Under the pieces are notes generated by a model, which saw only the letters and a list, made by a program, of their open reading frames with translations, had not been told where the DNA came from and did not search any database. The position numbers and the translations under genes are program-made. Below are positions 1 to 11,580 of a DNA stretch of 64,000 nt, one piece after another (the stretch's first letter is position 1; the number at the start of each line of letters is the position of its first letter). The stretch is from Posidonia oceanica. Lineage: Eukaryota > Streptophyta > Magnoliopsida > Alismatales > Posidoniaceae. The stretch spans positions 56,770,501 to 56,834,500 of the forward strand of contig JAZBRS010000026.1 of the NCBI GenBank assembly GCA_037176725.1, in the 5' to 3' direction.

Positions 1-886
1 AGTCCCTGATGAGGCATTAAGGGTTCGGCTGATCGGTGTACACCTTCAGCCTCTGTAATGTGTACAAGCAGCCTCTAGCTATGCTCTACTCTGTTTTGGT
101 TCTCTTCATGTCTGGTGGACTCTCTTGATAGGATGGATCTCGCTCTTGGGAGTTCTGAAACTCAGCGAGATGCTCTATTCTGTTCTCAGTCTCACTCTGT
201 GGCCACATGCAAGAGATGGCGCTGCTCGGGTGAGACCTGCCTGAGGTTGTCACTGCTTGACTCCCTCTAGGCGCTGCTTGTTTGTCCGAAGCTGGGTTTC
301 TGATTATACAAGTGTTTATGGGTTTTGTATTTTTTTTTTTTAAGGGAAAGGGACAAGCATGTTTTTAGCTTTTTGCATTGGTTTTGTATTTTTTATGGTT
401 TTTGGTTTAAGAAATCATAAAAAGGGAAAACCAACAGCAAGTCGAGAAAAACTTTTTGCATTTTTTGATTTTCTTGATTTTTTTTGGTGCTTTTGTCTTT
501 TACAGGATGCAAGAAATGACATGTATGTGCAGAAGATGATATGCATGATGACAGATATGTACAGAAGAATGATAGATATGAGATGATATGTGCAGAGAGT
601 GGCAAATATGTGCAGAAGAATGTGCAAAGTGATAGGTTAACAGACCTATCGTCAAGCAGTTAGGGTTGCCAGCTCGAGAGTGATAGGTTAACAGACCTAT
701 CGCTGAGCAGTTAGGGTTGCCAGCCTAGGAGTGAATGAATGCAAGAAGCAGAAAGGGATGCATGTTCTTTTAATGGGTTTTGTTGATTTTATGCTTTTTA
801 TGATTTTCAGGTAAGGTGAAAAACCACAAAAACAAAACAAAACAAAAAGAAAAGACAATGTAGGAATCAAAAGAGAGGTAAGAAGG
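1..886 (-). other. N1 post-gag 3' region (non-coding)
   Basis: This stretch is the reverse complement of about 19232-20033 in N2. It has no credible coding capacity. It contains two copies of a GATAGG/CCTATC stem-loop (631-650 and 682-701) and T-rich, intron-like sequence just downstream of the gag splice-donor-like site. No pol homology is seen. Confidence 0.6.
631..701 (-). repeat. Two GATAGG...CCTATC stem-loops in the N1 3' region
   Basis: The 20-mers at 631-650 and 682-701 are identical and can form a 6-bp stem with an 8-nt loop. Each is followed on the plus strand by a similar AGCAGTTAGGGTTGCC block. Related hairpins occur in N2. Confidence 0.6.
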
Positions 887-893
887 ACTTACC
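887..893 (-). promoter_or_regulatory. Splice-donor-like site at the end of N1 gag
   Basis: On the minus strand this reads CTGACAG followed by GTAAGTCC, a near-consensus plant 5' splice site. The gag stop codon TGA is part of the exon side. N2 has the same site at 19231. Ogre elements are known to splice an intron from their gag-pol transcript. Use of this site is inferred. Confidence 0.45.
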
Positions 894-895
894 TG

Positions 896-3341
896 TCAGC
901 AACCTCGGGAGGCTATGCTGCTGATGCTGTTGGTGAGGTCTACTGTTGGTAGTGTGGGGAGCACTGGGGCTACTGGAGCTGCTAATGGCAGTGCAGGGAA
1001 CACTGGGGCTGCAAAAGATGGAGGAGGAACTAACCTGGACGACGCTGCAACTGGGCTTGCTGTCGACGCTACCGTTGCATCTCCAAGCGTCCCTCGGATG
1101 AGATAAGAAAGACAGGAAAAGGGGATTGCACCGATGGGATCGGAAGGATCCACCGGGGCAGAGCTGGACTCAGAAAAGTCTAGTGTAGACCCCCAAGGTT
1201 CCGGTAGTTGTGAAACCTGCAGGTTCGGAAGAGGAAGGGTCGGCTACACTAGGGTGTGCGAGTGCAAGTGCAGGTGTATGTGCAAGTGCTGGCTCCTGCT
1301 CGCCAACACTGATGATCCTGCGATCGATCAGGCACTAAACGGCATCCCGGAGAGTGAGGCAGTTGTCCATCGAGTGCCCGGTGGCCCAATGGAAACTGTA
1401 GAATTGATCCGTATCATGCCACCACAGAGGGGGGTTTGGTGATGGACGGACAGTCGGGAGTCTCAGGAGTGACTCAACTTGAGGGAAGATGACGCTCAGT
1501 GGTTCGGGCAGAGGCGTGTAATCACACTCAACCCGACGAGGTCGTGTTTGCCCTGAATGGAGTCCTTACCGAGCAGGTGCGACGTGATGCACGGGCTCGA
1601 CGGTGGCAATGTGCTCAGTGGGTACATAATTAGGTGCGTGCTCTAGCGGAAAAGGGTCTAGCTGACTCTCTGCATAGGCAGGCTCTTTGGGGGGATCTAC
1701 GCATGCTTCAGTGAGCTGTTCGGAGTAGTCAGGAGCGGAGTTATTGTTGTTACTGTTGCTGCGGCGATTGCTGGAGGTGTTGGCCTGCCTAGCCAATGCA
1801 GAAAGTGCGGGGAAATGCCCACTTCGCAGCGAGCTTTCCACTTGGACACTAGCCTTGATCAGCGATACGAAGCTAGTGTTGTGCTGAATGCAAAGCAGAG
1901 TCCTAGTCATTGGCAGCGCCCCTTTAACGATCATCTCGATAAAATCCTCTTCGGAGGGTCTATCTTTGACCTAGGCGGCTAAGGAGCGCCAGCGACCGAC
2001 ATACTCCCCGAATGGCTCTTAGGGCCTCTGCCGGATGGCGAAGAGATCCTCCCTCTTGGGGATCAAGTCGAGGTTGAAAGCATACTACTCAAGAAAGGCC
2101 TGAGAAAGATCAGTCCCAGTCTGAACTGCAGCCATGTCAAGGGAAGTGAACCACTTGAGCGCGGGGCCGGTTAGACTCTTCTGAAACAAGTGGATAAGGA
2201 GCCTTTCATTAGCCTGAAGCTGAGCAAGGTCCCCACAGTACGCCTTCAGATGCAAAATAGGACAGCCTCTACCATTGTATTTATCGAAGACCGGGATGCG
2301 GAACTTCGAAGGAAGTGCGGCCTCGGGAAAGAGACAGAGGTCGCGAAACTGGTAAGACTGGTGGTCCTTGCCCTACACTAGACGTAGTGCTTTCTCCAGA
2401 ACGTCCATCCTGTCATTGATGGGGTTCGGATTGGCCACCGTAGGAGGTGAGGCAGTAGGGGCAGGGACCACATACGCTGTCTAGGTCGCACTGGGGTGCT
2501 CCTCCGGATCCACCATCGCGTCACCTGGTGGCGCGATGTGATGGCCAGCGTATACGTGCGATGGTGCTGTGTAGGCAGGGAAGTATGCTGGGTTCTGAAC
2601 CTGATGTAAGGGAGATGGGTAGATAATATGCTGTGTAGTGCGAGGTGTGAAGTGCTGGAGCAACAGTTGCTGCGCAGGCAAGGTGCCAGGTAGCGAGCCA
2701 GTGGGGTACTGTGCTCCAACCAGCCCGAAGGACTAATCACTAGGAAATGGAGTTACATGCAGTGCATAGTGTTGTACAGAAGCAGGAGACAGATGCCGCG
2801 CCCCCATCACCAGAGCCGTGTGTAGCTGGGGCGATGGTCTGGGCAAGAGTGCAGTGTGTGCAGAAGCAGGCCATAGAGGAACCTCAAGGGCAGCAGGGAC
2901 ACAAGAGGGGCGAACCGATAGAGCCATACCTTGCAGTGTGTGGGCAAGCTCCATCAGGTGCTGATACCGCACTTCAGGGGACCCATGAGTGGGAACACTG
3001 AATTGCAGGACCGGCCGAGGGGCAGACTCAAGAGGTCGGGAACCTCGAGTAAAGGTCGCCGCAACAGAAGGGATGTCGGGAGCGACATAACCCTGGGACG
3101 AAGGGGTCAGAGGCGCCTCTAGAACGCAAGGGGCGGTCGTCGAGACAGACTCGACGACCGGATCCAGAGGGGCGCAAGTCTGCCAATGCCCCACAGCAAA
3201 CTAGGGTGCCCCAGACACCTGAGGGTGGAATCCTAGTGTCACAGAGGGCACAGAGCGAGTGGAAGTGAAATCCAGAGGGACCCAAGTGGTAAACCCCTCC
3301 GAGTCAACAGAAAAGTGGAGCTCACCGGCAAACTGGGCCAT
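896..3341 (-). pseudogene. gag: Decayed gag of element N1
   Basis: The frame starts at an ATGGCCCAG equivalent to the MAQ start region of the A and B gags, and ends with SRGC and a stop at 896-898. Recognisable blocks are the proline-rich N-terminus (about 3194-2733), with GHWQTCAPLDPVVESV and VRYQHLMELAHTLQGMALS, and a capsid-like segment (about 1934-1566). These match the A gag at perhaps 60% by eye. Many stops and frame changes break it, for example after 2733 and around 2000-2500. The equivalent N2 gag shares the same general layout and C-terminal end, so both belong to one subfamily distinct from A/B. The product cannot be functional as read. Confidence 0.8.
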
Positions 3342-4144
3342 CACTAACTGAGTCTAAGTGATGGAAGGCTGCGACGAGGAAACAAAGATGCAAGACCTAA
3401 AGGAGAGCTACTGTCGAAAGCGACGAGTAGCTTAGAGACAGAGGAGGGACGCTCAGGGTCCAGGCAGTGGATCCTACACCTACCTGCGAAAAGAGTGAAG
3501 GCGTTAGAGGTTGAATGCAATAAAGAGTTATTAGGGGTGGCATGAATGGCATACGTGCAAATGAATGCCCTAATATGCGCTCTCTCACCATGCATGTCCT
3601 TAGTGGATGGCCTACTAGGACGCACTCATGGGTAATGGGTTTAGACAGACTCCAAGTCAGAAAAAAGTGGGTCCCCGTCTAAATCCTGGCCCAAAGCTCA
3701 GGTAGTAACGGGGTGGTGCGTTGGTGGCCTCGACCCTGCCGAAGCATGGGTGGTACCCTCCACTAACACCGACATGATCCCTAGACAAGGAGGGACAGAC
3801 CGACTGACTTGCGCCATGCCAAAGTAGTGGAACAAGAGGCCGGGACCGTCCTTCGCAGACTGTGGGTGGACTCAGAAGAGAGGATGCATGCTTTCTAGAA
3901 TGAATCAAACATGCAAAATGCTTTAGAGTCTTTTACTTACGTTTTTATTATCCAAAGGGGGGAAAATTGCAAGTTATTGGCTCTAGTTATGCTTAAATGT
4001 TATTGCTTGGCTTTATTGTAGCTTTTAGATTAAGCAAAGGGGAAGCAAGCATGTTTCTACTGTCCTAGGCATGGCATATGCAAAAGGGAATGAGACAGAC
4101 AAACATGGCATGCAATCAATCACACAACAAAGCAAAAGGCATGC
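3342..4144 (-). other. N1 leader (3' part), downstream of the solo LTR insertion
   Basis: This is untranslated leader between the insertion point and gag. It is the reverse complement of the N2 leader (16092-16790) and is homologous to the A leader around 26128-26960, including the block around GGTACCACCCATGC. It continues the leader that stops at 10073 on the other side of the solo LTR. Confidence 0.7.
4140..4144. repeat. Target-site duplication CATGC (left copy)
   Basis: CATGC directly precedes the TGTAGTAATCC terminus of the solo LTR. The same five bases directly follow its other terminus at 10073-10077. A 5-bp duplication is usual for Ty3/gypsy integrase. Confidence 0.85.
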
Positions 4145-4263
4145 TGTAGTAATCCTAATCAGAATCAGGCTTACTATTAGCGGCAAGGTCCGAGGAAGAG
4201 GCTCAACTCGAAAACACTAAAAATAGAGGAGAAAAGGTAAGAAAGGAAGAAGATAAGACAAAT

Positions 4264-4274
4264 CAGAGTCGCCA
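4264..4274 (-). other. PBS-like motif inside U5 of the solo LTR
   Basis: On the minus strand this reads TGGCGACTCTG preceded by TAGACACGG, so it resembles an LTR end plus PBS, about 120 bp inside the real LTR end. It is present in every LTR of the window. Confidence 0.5.
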
Positions 4275-4834
4275 CCGTGTCTATTATCGGGAGACAAGAA
4301 AAATCGAGGGAATTGCGTGGATTAACACGCAAAACCAAGCAAGAAATGCAAAGCAAAGCAATGCAAAGGAAAACAAATGCAAATACATGCAAATGAGATG
4401 ACTCATGCCTAGGATAAGGGCGATATGGTCATTGCGGGCCAAAAGACTGGGCAAGGACTCCTGTTACGCGTGGGGAAGGTGTTAGGCACCCCCGACACGC
4501 CCGAGAATCGGTCATTCTAGGCTTACGCTCGCATACGTAGGGAAATGCAGATTTGAATGCCTAAATGCCAATGAATGCCTGAATGAATGCTCATAGGTGT
4601 GCTCTAAGTGGTGGGATGCAATGCAAGGAAAGTAAACGTGCAGTCTAAGTGCTCAGCAGCACTGTCTGTGTCCCGAACCGAGCGAAACCTGGCTCGTGAG
4701 AACTCCAGGCAGTAAGCATCACTGCCCTATATGCAAATGCAAGCGAAAAAGCAAAACAACGGTAAAACCATGCAGATGCAAGCGACATGCAAGAGAAAAC
4801 GGCGTAAAACACGCGAAACAATGCAAGAAACGGG

Positions 4835-5230
4835 AGCGGCACGCAAAACGGTGCCAAAAGCGAAGTGGGCAAGCAAAACGGTGCCAAAAGCAAAGCGGGC
4901 ACGCAAAACGGTGCCGAAAGCGAAGCGGGCGTGCAAAACGGCGTGAAAGACAAAGTAGGCATGCAAAACGGTGCCGAAAGCGAAGCGGGCACGCAAAACG
5001 GTGCCAAGAGCGGAGCAGGCACGCAAAACGGTGCCAAAAGCGAAGCGGGCACACAAAACGGTGCCAAAGACAAAGCGGGCACGCAAAACGGTGCCAAAGA
5101 CAAAGCGGGCACGCAAAACGGTGCCAAAGACAAAGCAGGCACGCGAAACGGTGCCAAAAACGAAGCGGGCACGCAAAACGGTGCCAAAAGCGAAGTAGGC
5201 ATGCAAAACGGTGCCAAAAGCGACGAAATA
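4835..5230 (-). repeat. 30-bp minisatellite in the solo LTR (about 13 units)
   Basis: Units of the form GCACGCAAAACGGTGCCAAA plus ten more bases repeat in exact 30-bp register, without indels, across about 12 successive units. Because 30 is a multiple of three, several reading frames stay open on both strands and create spurious ORFs of up to 269 codons. I do not regard these as genes. Confidence 0.9.
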
Positions 5231-5677
5231 AAACCTCGGTAAAACCATGCAGATGCAAATGCAAAGAGAGGGGATAAGAAAAGCGAAAGGAGAAGCAAAA
5301 CAGCGCGTGTGTGAGAACAGACGCTGTTTAAGAGCCGCACAGAGTAGGTGTGAAGACCTACAATGGGGAAAATAAGCAAGTGGAGGGATTACCACCGCTT
5401 TGTGACTGTTTTCCACTAAACCGCTCCACGATGTGTCTCGCACGCTGCCCAAAGCTCGCGGTGCGATCGGATCGTGGAAAAGGTGGAAGAGAGTCGCAAT
5501 AAGTGGTGAATCCAGGGGAAACACAACACAAAACACTTGGGAATACGCGAAAGGGGGAGTAGAGTTGGTAGATGAGAAGAGGAAGTCCTATTCTACATGA
5601 TCGAGGAAACAAAAAGCGAAAACGATGCATGCAATGCAAATGATATGCAAATGAGTGCTGTGCAGGGGTTCAGGAAG

Positions 5678-5684
5678 ACGTACT
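5678..5684 (-). promoter_or_regulatory. Degenerate splice-donor-like site in the solo LTR
   Basis: The minus strand reads TTCCAA then GTACGTCT at the position where the other LTRs read CCAG/GTATGTCC or CCAAG/GTAAGTCC. The GT is conserved, but the context is weaker here. Confidence 0.3.
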
Positions 5685-5929
5685 TGGAAAATCTAGAGCC
5701 TGATCTGAAATCTGCTTAGTCCATGCTGAAGAGCGCTTCGCCGGGGTCGTCTGGGTAGCTTGTTTGAGAAGATCCAACGGCCGGATTGGAAGATATCGCA
5801 GCTTCAAGACAGAGGGGCCAGAACAGGGGAGAAGAATAGATCTAAGTGTACAGGAGGTCCTAGGGGTGTGCAGATAGGTCCTCCCTTGCGAATGGGAGCT
5901 AAAGATGCTTGAGTGTGTGCAAAGGATGC

Positions 5930-6930
5930 AGAAAGCTAGAATGCAAGAATGCAAATGCATGCAGAATGCAAGAAAGGACATAAGGGTGATTTTTCAGAAA
6001 ATTGGGGGTTCAAATGTAATTTTGAAAGGATGGGGGTCTGAATGCAAAAGTTTTGAAAAGTTTGGGACCTTCATGCAAGGAATTTGAAAAAAGGAGGGTC
6101 TGTATGCAATTTTGCAAAGGACAGGGTTTAAAATGCAATTTTTCAAGATGGGTATGCATCAAGGCAAGCTTTGAAATCATGTGGCAAGTTAGAATGCAAT
6201 TTTGAAATCATTAGGGTTCAAAATGCAATTTTTCCAGAAAAACAGGGTCCTAGGTAGTCTGGGAATGCAAATGGGGGACTTACATGCAATTTTTCAAACA
6301 TGTGGGGTCTAAAATGCAATTTTTGAAGCAAAATATGCATTTAAATGGTTTTTATAAGCATGTAGAGGACCTATGTGTAATTTTCAAATCATGCAGGGTC
6401 AAAAATGCAATTTTATAAGCAAAATATGCACTAAAAAGACAGACAGAGGACTGACATGCAATTTTCAAAATATGCAAGGTCAAAAATGCAATTTAATAAG
6501 CTAAATATGCATTAAAATGACTACTGTGCATTAGAAATGACCTATATGCAAAAATCAGAAAACAGAGGGAGAAAAATGCAATGCAACAAGCAAAAATAAG
6601 AAATAAAACCTAAGTTCTACAGGACAGAGGACCAGAATGCAAATACTGAAAATGGAGGGGACCCAGAATGCAATTTCATATGGCAAAATTCATGCATTAA
6701 ATTAAATTAAGCTACTGCAGGACCAATGTGCAAAAATCAAAAACTGGAGGGCCAAAGTCTAACTTATTACTGAAGGAAAGCACAGTAAATGGACCAGCAT
6801 GCAAATAAGGAGAACCACAGACATTTCATGCAATTTTATATAGTTTCAGTTCAGAAATCAACAGATTAAATCAAATAAAGGACTGGAATGCAAAATAACA
6901 GGAACTCAGACCAGAAATGCAATATTTAAC
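5930..6930 (-). repeat. Degenerate periodic repeats of the LTR (solo copy)
   Basis: Short blocks of the type AATGCAATTTT, separated by GGGTC or AGGAC-like words, recur every 40-60 bp (TTGCATTTAGGTCC-like when read on the minus strand). The same texture is found in all the other LTRs at the equivalent place. It has no coding content. Confidence 0.6.
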
Positions 6931-6959
6931 GAAAAACTTAGATAAGAGAAAAATAAATG

Positions 6960-8540
6960 AATAGTGCAAAGGCCGGCGGCCATGGACACTGTAGCAGCAA
7001 GCTGCCAGCGTCCATGAACGCCGGCATGGGGGTGTTGAAGCTGCGCAGACCGGCGGGGAAGCGTCTCCAGGTCCTGACGGTGCTCGGACGACGCTCGGCG
7101 GAGCTCGACGCTGGCTAGGGCGAGCCGGAGAGGCCACCGGAGATCTGCAGAGCTTCAGAAGCGCACCCCGGGCGATCGACGCGACGACACGGCGATCTGA
7201 AGGCCGGAGCGTGTTCCTGAGGCTCGTGTGGACCGGAGGGTGCTGCTGGAACGCTATTCTGCTGACCGGAGCGAAGGGACGCACGGAGAGGCTCGTCGGA
7301 GAAGACGACTCTGACCGGCGTTGACTCAGCGCAGGAGCGAAGAGAAACCTACTCTAAGGGGGGGGAAAGCAAGAGGGGAAGAAGATTATGCTAAAGGAAT
7401 AAGAGTTTACCTGTTTCCGTGGCTGGGAAGTCCTCCCGACGCAGGCGGTTTCAGAGGTCGCCTGTGGAGCTCGTCCGGTGAGAGGAGGGGGCGTCGATGG
7501 CTCGGGAAGATTGGAATCGCCTCAGAGCGACCCTCCGGAGCTTCCTGGATGCTCGGACGCGAGCTGCAAAGACCGGAGGAAGATTCGGCTGATCTTGGGT
7601 TCACAGAGGCAGCCGGAGACCGGGGAGAGTGTCCGCTGCTCTTCAGGCCGGATGGGATCTTCTGGAAGATTGCTGGAGGTCTGGTGGTCGATTCTGGGCA
7701 GTTGAATTGGGTCGCGGGAGGCTGTGGGTGGAGTTTGCAGGCCGGTCGATGGGTTGCTGGGCTGAAGGTTGGGTGGCTTGGAGAGGTGGAGTTCAGGCGA
7801 GTGACTGAGGGAGGTTTGGGACGGAGTGGAGGTCTGTGGTGGAGGGAATTTCAGGAGAGGTGGTGAGTTGGTTTCTGCGGTGGAGTTCAGGTGAACTGAA
7901 GGTGTTTTCAGGGGTGGAAAGGCCGGGAAATGGTGGAGGAGGAATGCTGGGACTCTGGGTGGATTTGGGGGATGAAATGGAAGAGAATTGACGGCTGGAA
8001 CGGGCTTGGTTTCTGAGGAAAAAGAAGGGGGAAGGCTGCTGAATTCAGAGGGAGAAGAAGGAGAAGTTTGCTTGGGAATTCTCTCTAAATCTCTCAGCTC
8101 TCTCTCTCGGACGGCAAAAGGGCATTGAAGGAAGGGTTGAAGGGCTGGCTTTATCAGGACGCACGAAGCTGCTGGGCGTGCTGAAGATTTTGAATCCCTC
8201 CGGTGCGGGCACTGCAGCTGATTGGAAGGATGCCGGCGAGACGACAGGCAGTAAATGCCTCCCGGAAAAGGTGCTGAGAGAAGAGAGAGGAGCGGCGAGC
8301 TGTTGCTGGATTGGATGGAGGGGGAAGAAGTTGAATTTTGAAAGGAGGAGGGAGCGCTGTAGGCTCGCGGGGGGAGAAGGAAAAAGCTGAGGAAGAAGAA
8401 GGAAGAGGAAGAGGAGGAAGGCGGGCCGGGCCGCAAACCGGAGAAGAAAATAAAAGGAAAAAAGAAAGAAGGAAGGTGGCAAACGGGCCGGACTGGGCCC
8501 AGCAGGAAAAAAAGAAAAAGAATAGGAAGAAAGGGAGAAG
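6960..8540 (-). other. GC-rich type I core of the solo LTR
   Basis: This GC-rich block is related to LTR2 (about 40640-42030). It contains a proline/serine-rich ORF of 304 codons on the minus strand (8436-7522) that shares words such as PAFLLHH and SSPSE with an ORF in LTR2. Frame continuity between the copies is lost, so coding is doubtful. A GTAAAC donor-like site lies near 7409. Confidence 0.45.
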
Positions 8541-8569
8541 GAGAGGGGAAAAAGAGGAGAAATAAATTA

Positions 8570-9330
8570 GGTAAAAATAAAATAAAAATAGGTAGAAATA
8601 TTAGGGTGATTGTGTTTTAAGTTAGGATGTTGATTAAATTTTTCAGTGACTGTTTTTGGTTAGTTAGTGTGGTTTTAGAAGGATTTTGGGTTTGATTAGG
8701 GTTTTAAGGGTTTTCTTTGTTTTTAATTTGTTTTCCATTTTGATTAAGTGTTTGTTAAGCCTTTTAAGTTATTTTTTAATTATGCTTTTCTTGTTAAGTA
8801 CTTGGGATGTTAATTAGGATTTTTTAAGATTTATTTTTTGATTAATTAGAGTGAGTTTTGGGCTTTTGATTTTAGTCTTTTTAGGATTTTTCTTAGGTCT
8901 TCTTTAAATTACACTTTTGATTTTTTGTTTGTTAAGTTCTCTTGATGTTTTTTAGTTAGGTTTCTCTTGTTTGATTAAGTGTTTTTAAATCTTTTTAATT
9001 TGTTTCTCATTTTCTTTTTAATTAAGTTCTTAAGTTGTCCTTCTTAGGTTTGTTAAGTTAAGCTTTCCATTAATTATTTGTCTTAGTGTTTTTTATTGTT
9101 TTACTTCTTCTTAGGGTTTGTTTTTTGATTATTTTGATAGGGTTTTCACTTTTGGTCGGTTTTGATTATATTTTAGTTTTTTCCTTGATTTTACAGCATT
9201 TTCTTTTGGTTTGTTTTGCATTTTTTAGCTTGCATCCTTGGTTTTCCATTTTAACTAAATTTAGTTGGGTTTAGGTTCTTAATTGTTTGTTTAGTATTTT
9301 TAATTATTTTTCTTAGGGTTCTGGTTTGTT
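8570..9330 (-). repeat. AT-rich low-complexity segment of the solo LTR
   Basis: Runs of TTAAGTTTTTAATT-like sequence (plus strand) mark part of U3. I see no gene here. Equivalent tracts exist in LTR-N1, LTR2 and LTR3. Confidence 0.6.
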
Positions 9331-10072
9331 TCCCTTTTGTTTTAGAGTTTTAGAGATTTTTAAGGGTTTTTATGGATTTCAGCAAAAGAAAGAAAAAGGA
9401 AAAGAGAAGGGAGAAGAAAAGGAAAAAAAAGGAAGAATAAAGGGGAAAGAGATGAGTTGGAGGAGAATAATTTTTTAAAAGTCAGGGAAAATGCTAAAAA
9501 TAAGGTAAAAATAGAAATAAGGTAGAGAAGAGATAGAAGCACAAAGGGGGCCCATAGCCAGGCAAGAAAAAGAGAGAGAAGGGGATGAGAAGAAGGAGGA
9601 TAATCAGGAGAGAGAGAGGAGAGAGAAAAGGATAATCTAGGAGAGAGAAAAGGATAATTTAGGTAAAAGGAAGGCTTAAAAGTTTTGAAATGGGGTGGAA
9701 ATTGGGGAGTGTGTAGCCTAGGGTTTCTAGTGTTGGTTCTAGGGCTTTGGTCTGATTTTGAGCAAGTTTTGGAGGGGTTTTGAGGTGTAGAAAAAGGGTG
9801 GTTTCACCTAAGTTTTCTAGGATTTTTGGGAATGGTTTTGGGCTGAAAGTTTTTAAGTGTTTGGGTAGGTTTGCTAAGTAGGGGTTGATGGGTTTTCCTA
9901 TGGTTTTTAGGCAGGTTTTGGGCTTGGGAAGTGGGTGTAGGCTTAGGTCAAGTTTAGGCTTGTTTTGAAGGGTGAGATGAAGAGGGTTGGAGGTTGTTTT
10001 GACCTAGGTTTAGATCCAGAAGTCACCAGAAGGTCCCAAATGATTCGAGCCTGTCAAGATGGGGTGTCAACA

Positions 10073-10077
10073 CATGC
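10073..10077. repeat. Target-site duplication CATGC (right copy)
   Basis: Identical to 4140-4144. Removing the solo LTR and one CATGC restores a continuous leader comparable to A at about 26110-26140. Confidence 0.85.
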
Positions 10078-10572
10078 GCATGGCATGTGCAAGTGTTTGT
10101 GGGCATAATAGTGAAAAGAAAAACACTTATCACATCAAAATGCAAGTATGTAAGGCATGTGCATGTGTAGTGGCATAGCAAGCGTGTAAAAGAAGCATTT
10201 ATCACTCAAAAAGCATGTATTGTTGCCAAACAAGTATGTAGACATGCATTATGTGAGAAATAAAGCAGTAATAAACCAACAGGTAAAGAAAGTAGAGACA
10301 GATAAGCAGTAAAGCAAATAAGAATAGAGCAAAGGATAAAGCAAGTAAACAAGCAAGAGAGTCAAAGCAAACAAAGCAGAGCAAATAACAAAGCATGCTA
10401 GGGCAAAGCAAGCAAAGAAGTGCAAAACCCAAGCAGAGTTGCCACGATGCTACTCGCTAGGAATTGGCACAGGGGACCAAACAAACAGGCAAAGGAGGCA
10501 AAGGCACAAGGCAAGCAAAGAAAGCAAAACCCAAGCGGCGAAAAAGCCAAAAACGAAAGTCGGAGTGCAATC

Positions 10573-10590
10573 TCCCCAGCGGAGTCGCCA
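10573..10590 (-). other. Second PBS copy in the N1 leader
   Basis: The minus strand reads TGGCGACTCCGCTGGGGA, the family PBS, but it lies 163 bp downstream of the first PBS instead of next to an LTR end. Confidence 0.65.
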
Positions 10591-10735
10591 CTGTCGACTT
10601 CACTAGGCAAAGCAGACAGGCAGGCAAGCAAGCAAAAGTAAGGCAAAGGGCATAAGGCAAACAAAGACACAAAGGCAAGCAAAGATGCAAAAGCAAGCGA
10701 GCGAAAAGCCAGAAGCGAAAGCCGGAGTACAATAA

Positions 10736-10752
10736 CCCCAGCGGAGTCGCCA
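10736..10752 (-). other. Primer-binding site of N1
   Basis: The minus strand reads TGGCGACTCCGCTGGGG, one base after the LTR end CTACA. From family knowledge this is the arginine-tRNA-type PBS of Tat/Ogre elements. I could not check it against a tRNA set. Confidence 0.8.
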
Positions 10753-10916
10753 CTGTAGTAATCCCGATGTTCAGATCGTCCATGCACGATGCCAGAGCTC
10801 ACGTACACCGATCGGAATCAGGTTCACTATTAACGGCTATGTCTAAGAAGGAAGACTTGACTTGGAAACACTTAAAAAAGGGAAAAAAGGAAAGGAAAGA
10901 AGAAGATAAGACAAAT

Positions 10917-10927
10917 CAGAGTCGCCA
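10917..10927 (-). other. PBS-like motif inside U5 of LTR-N1
   Basis: TGGCGACTCTG on the minus strand, at the same U5 position as in the other LTRs. Confidence 0.5.
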
Positions 10928-11459
10928 CCGTATCTATTAAGTCGGGAGACAAGGAAAATCAGGGAATGCGTGAATAAACACGCAAAACCAAGCAAAAGAT
11001 GCAATGCGATGCAATACAAATGAAATGAGATGCAATGAGATGCAAATGATGTGACTTATGCTTAGGATAAGGGCAATATGGTCATTACGGGCCAAGATAA
11101 AGGGTAAGGACTCCTGTTACGTGCGGGGAAGGTGTTAGGCACCCCTGACACGCCCGAGAATCGGTCTTTCTAGGCTTACGCTCGCATACACAGGGAAATG
11201 CATACTTTGAATGCCTAAGTGCCATGAATGCCTAATTAGATGCTCATAGGTGTGCTCTAAGTGTTGAAATGCGTGCAAAGAATTAAACGTACAATCTAAG
11301 CGCTCAGCAACGCTGTTTGTGTTCTGAACTGGGCGAACCCAGATCCGTGAGAACTCTAGGCTGTAAGCATCACTGCCCTAAATGCAAATGCAGGCAATAA
11401 AACAAAACAGCGGTAAAACCAAGCAATGCAGGCGACATGCAAAGGAAAACAACATCAAA

Positions 11460-11580
11460 CATGCAAAACGATGCGAGAAATAAAGTGGGCACGCAAAATG
11501 GTGCAAGAAACAGAGTAGGCACGCAAAACAGTGCAATAAACAAAGCAGGCACGCAAAACGGTGCAAGAGCGAAGGAAAAC
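11460..11580 (-). repeat. Short minisatellite in LTR-N1
   Basis: About four units of the GCACGCAAAACGGTGCAA type, far fewer than in the solo LTR (13) or LTR3 (about 19). Copy number therefore varies widely between LTRs. Confidence 0.7.

Larger units (their letters stand above)
4145..10072 (-). mobile_element. Complete solo LTR, 5928 bp, type I
   Basis: Read on the minus strand it starts TGTTGACACCCC (ending at plus position 10072) and ends in GGATTACTACA (4145). Both ends carry TG..CA termini and are flanked by CATGC. No internal region of its own is present, so recombination between its two LTRs removed the interior after insertion. From U3 to U5 it holds: a GA-rich tract near 9598-9665, an AT-rich segment (8570-9330), a GC-rich segment (6960-8540), a zone of degenerate repeats (5930-6930), an exact 30-bp minisatellite (4835-5230), and the conserved GTGCCTAACACCTTCCCC block near 4470-4490. 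This copy defines the true LTR boundaries for the whole family. Confidence 0.92.
10073..10753 (-). other. N1 leader (5' part) with reiterated PBS region
   Basis: This is the leader immediately following the N1 5' LTR. It carries the PBS at 10736-10752, a second copy at 10573-10590 and a degenerate third near 10425-10443, in repeat units of about 150-165 bp. The remainder is AAGCAAGCAAA-rich filler homologous to the A leader (25635-26125). Short ORFs here are not credible genes. Confidence 0.7.

Noticed and set aside
4835..5230. CRISPR array, because of regular 30-bp repeats
   Set aside because: Units are directly adjacent without unique spacers, and the context is a plant LTR.
4645..5536. 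Long overlapping ORFs (up to 269 codons) on both strands of the solo LTR
   Set aside because: They follow from a 30-bp repeat whose length is a multiple of three; frames stay open without coding selection.
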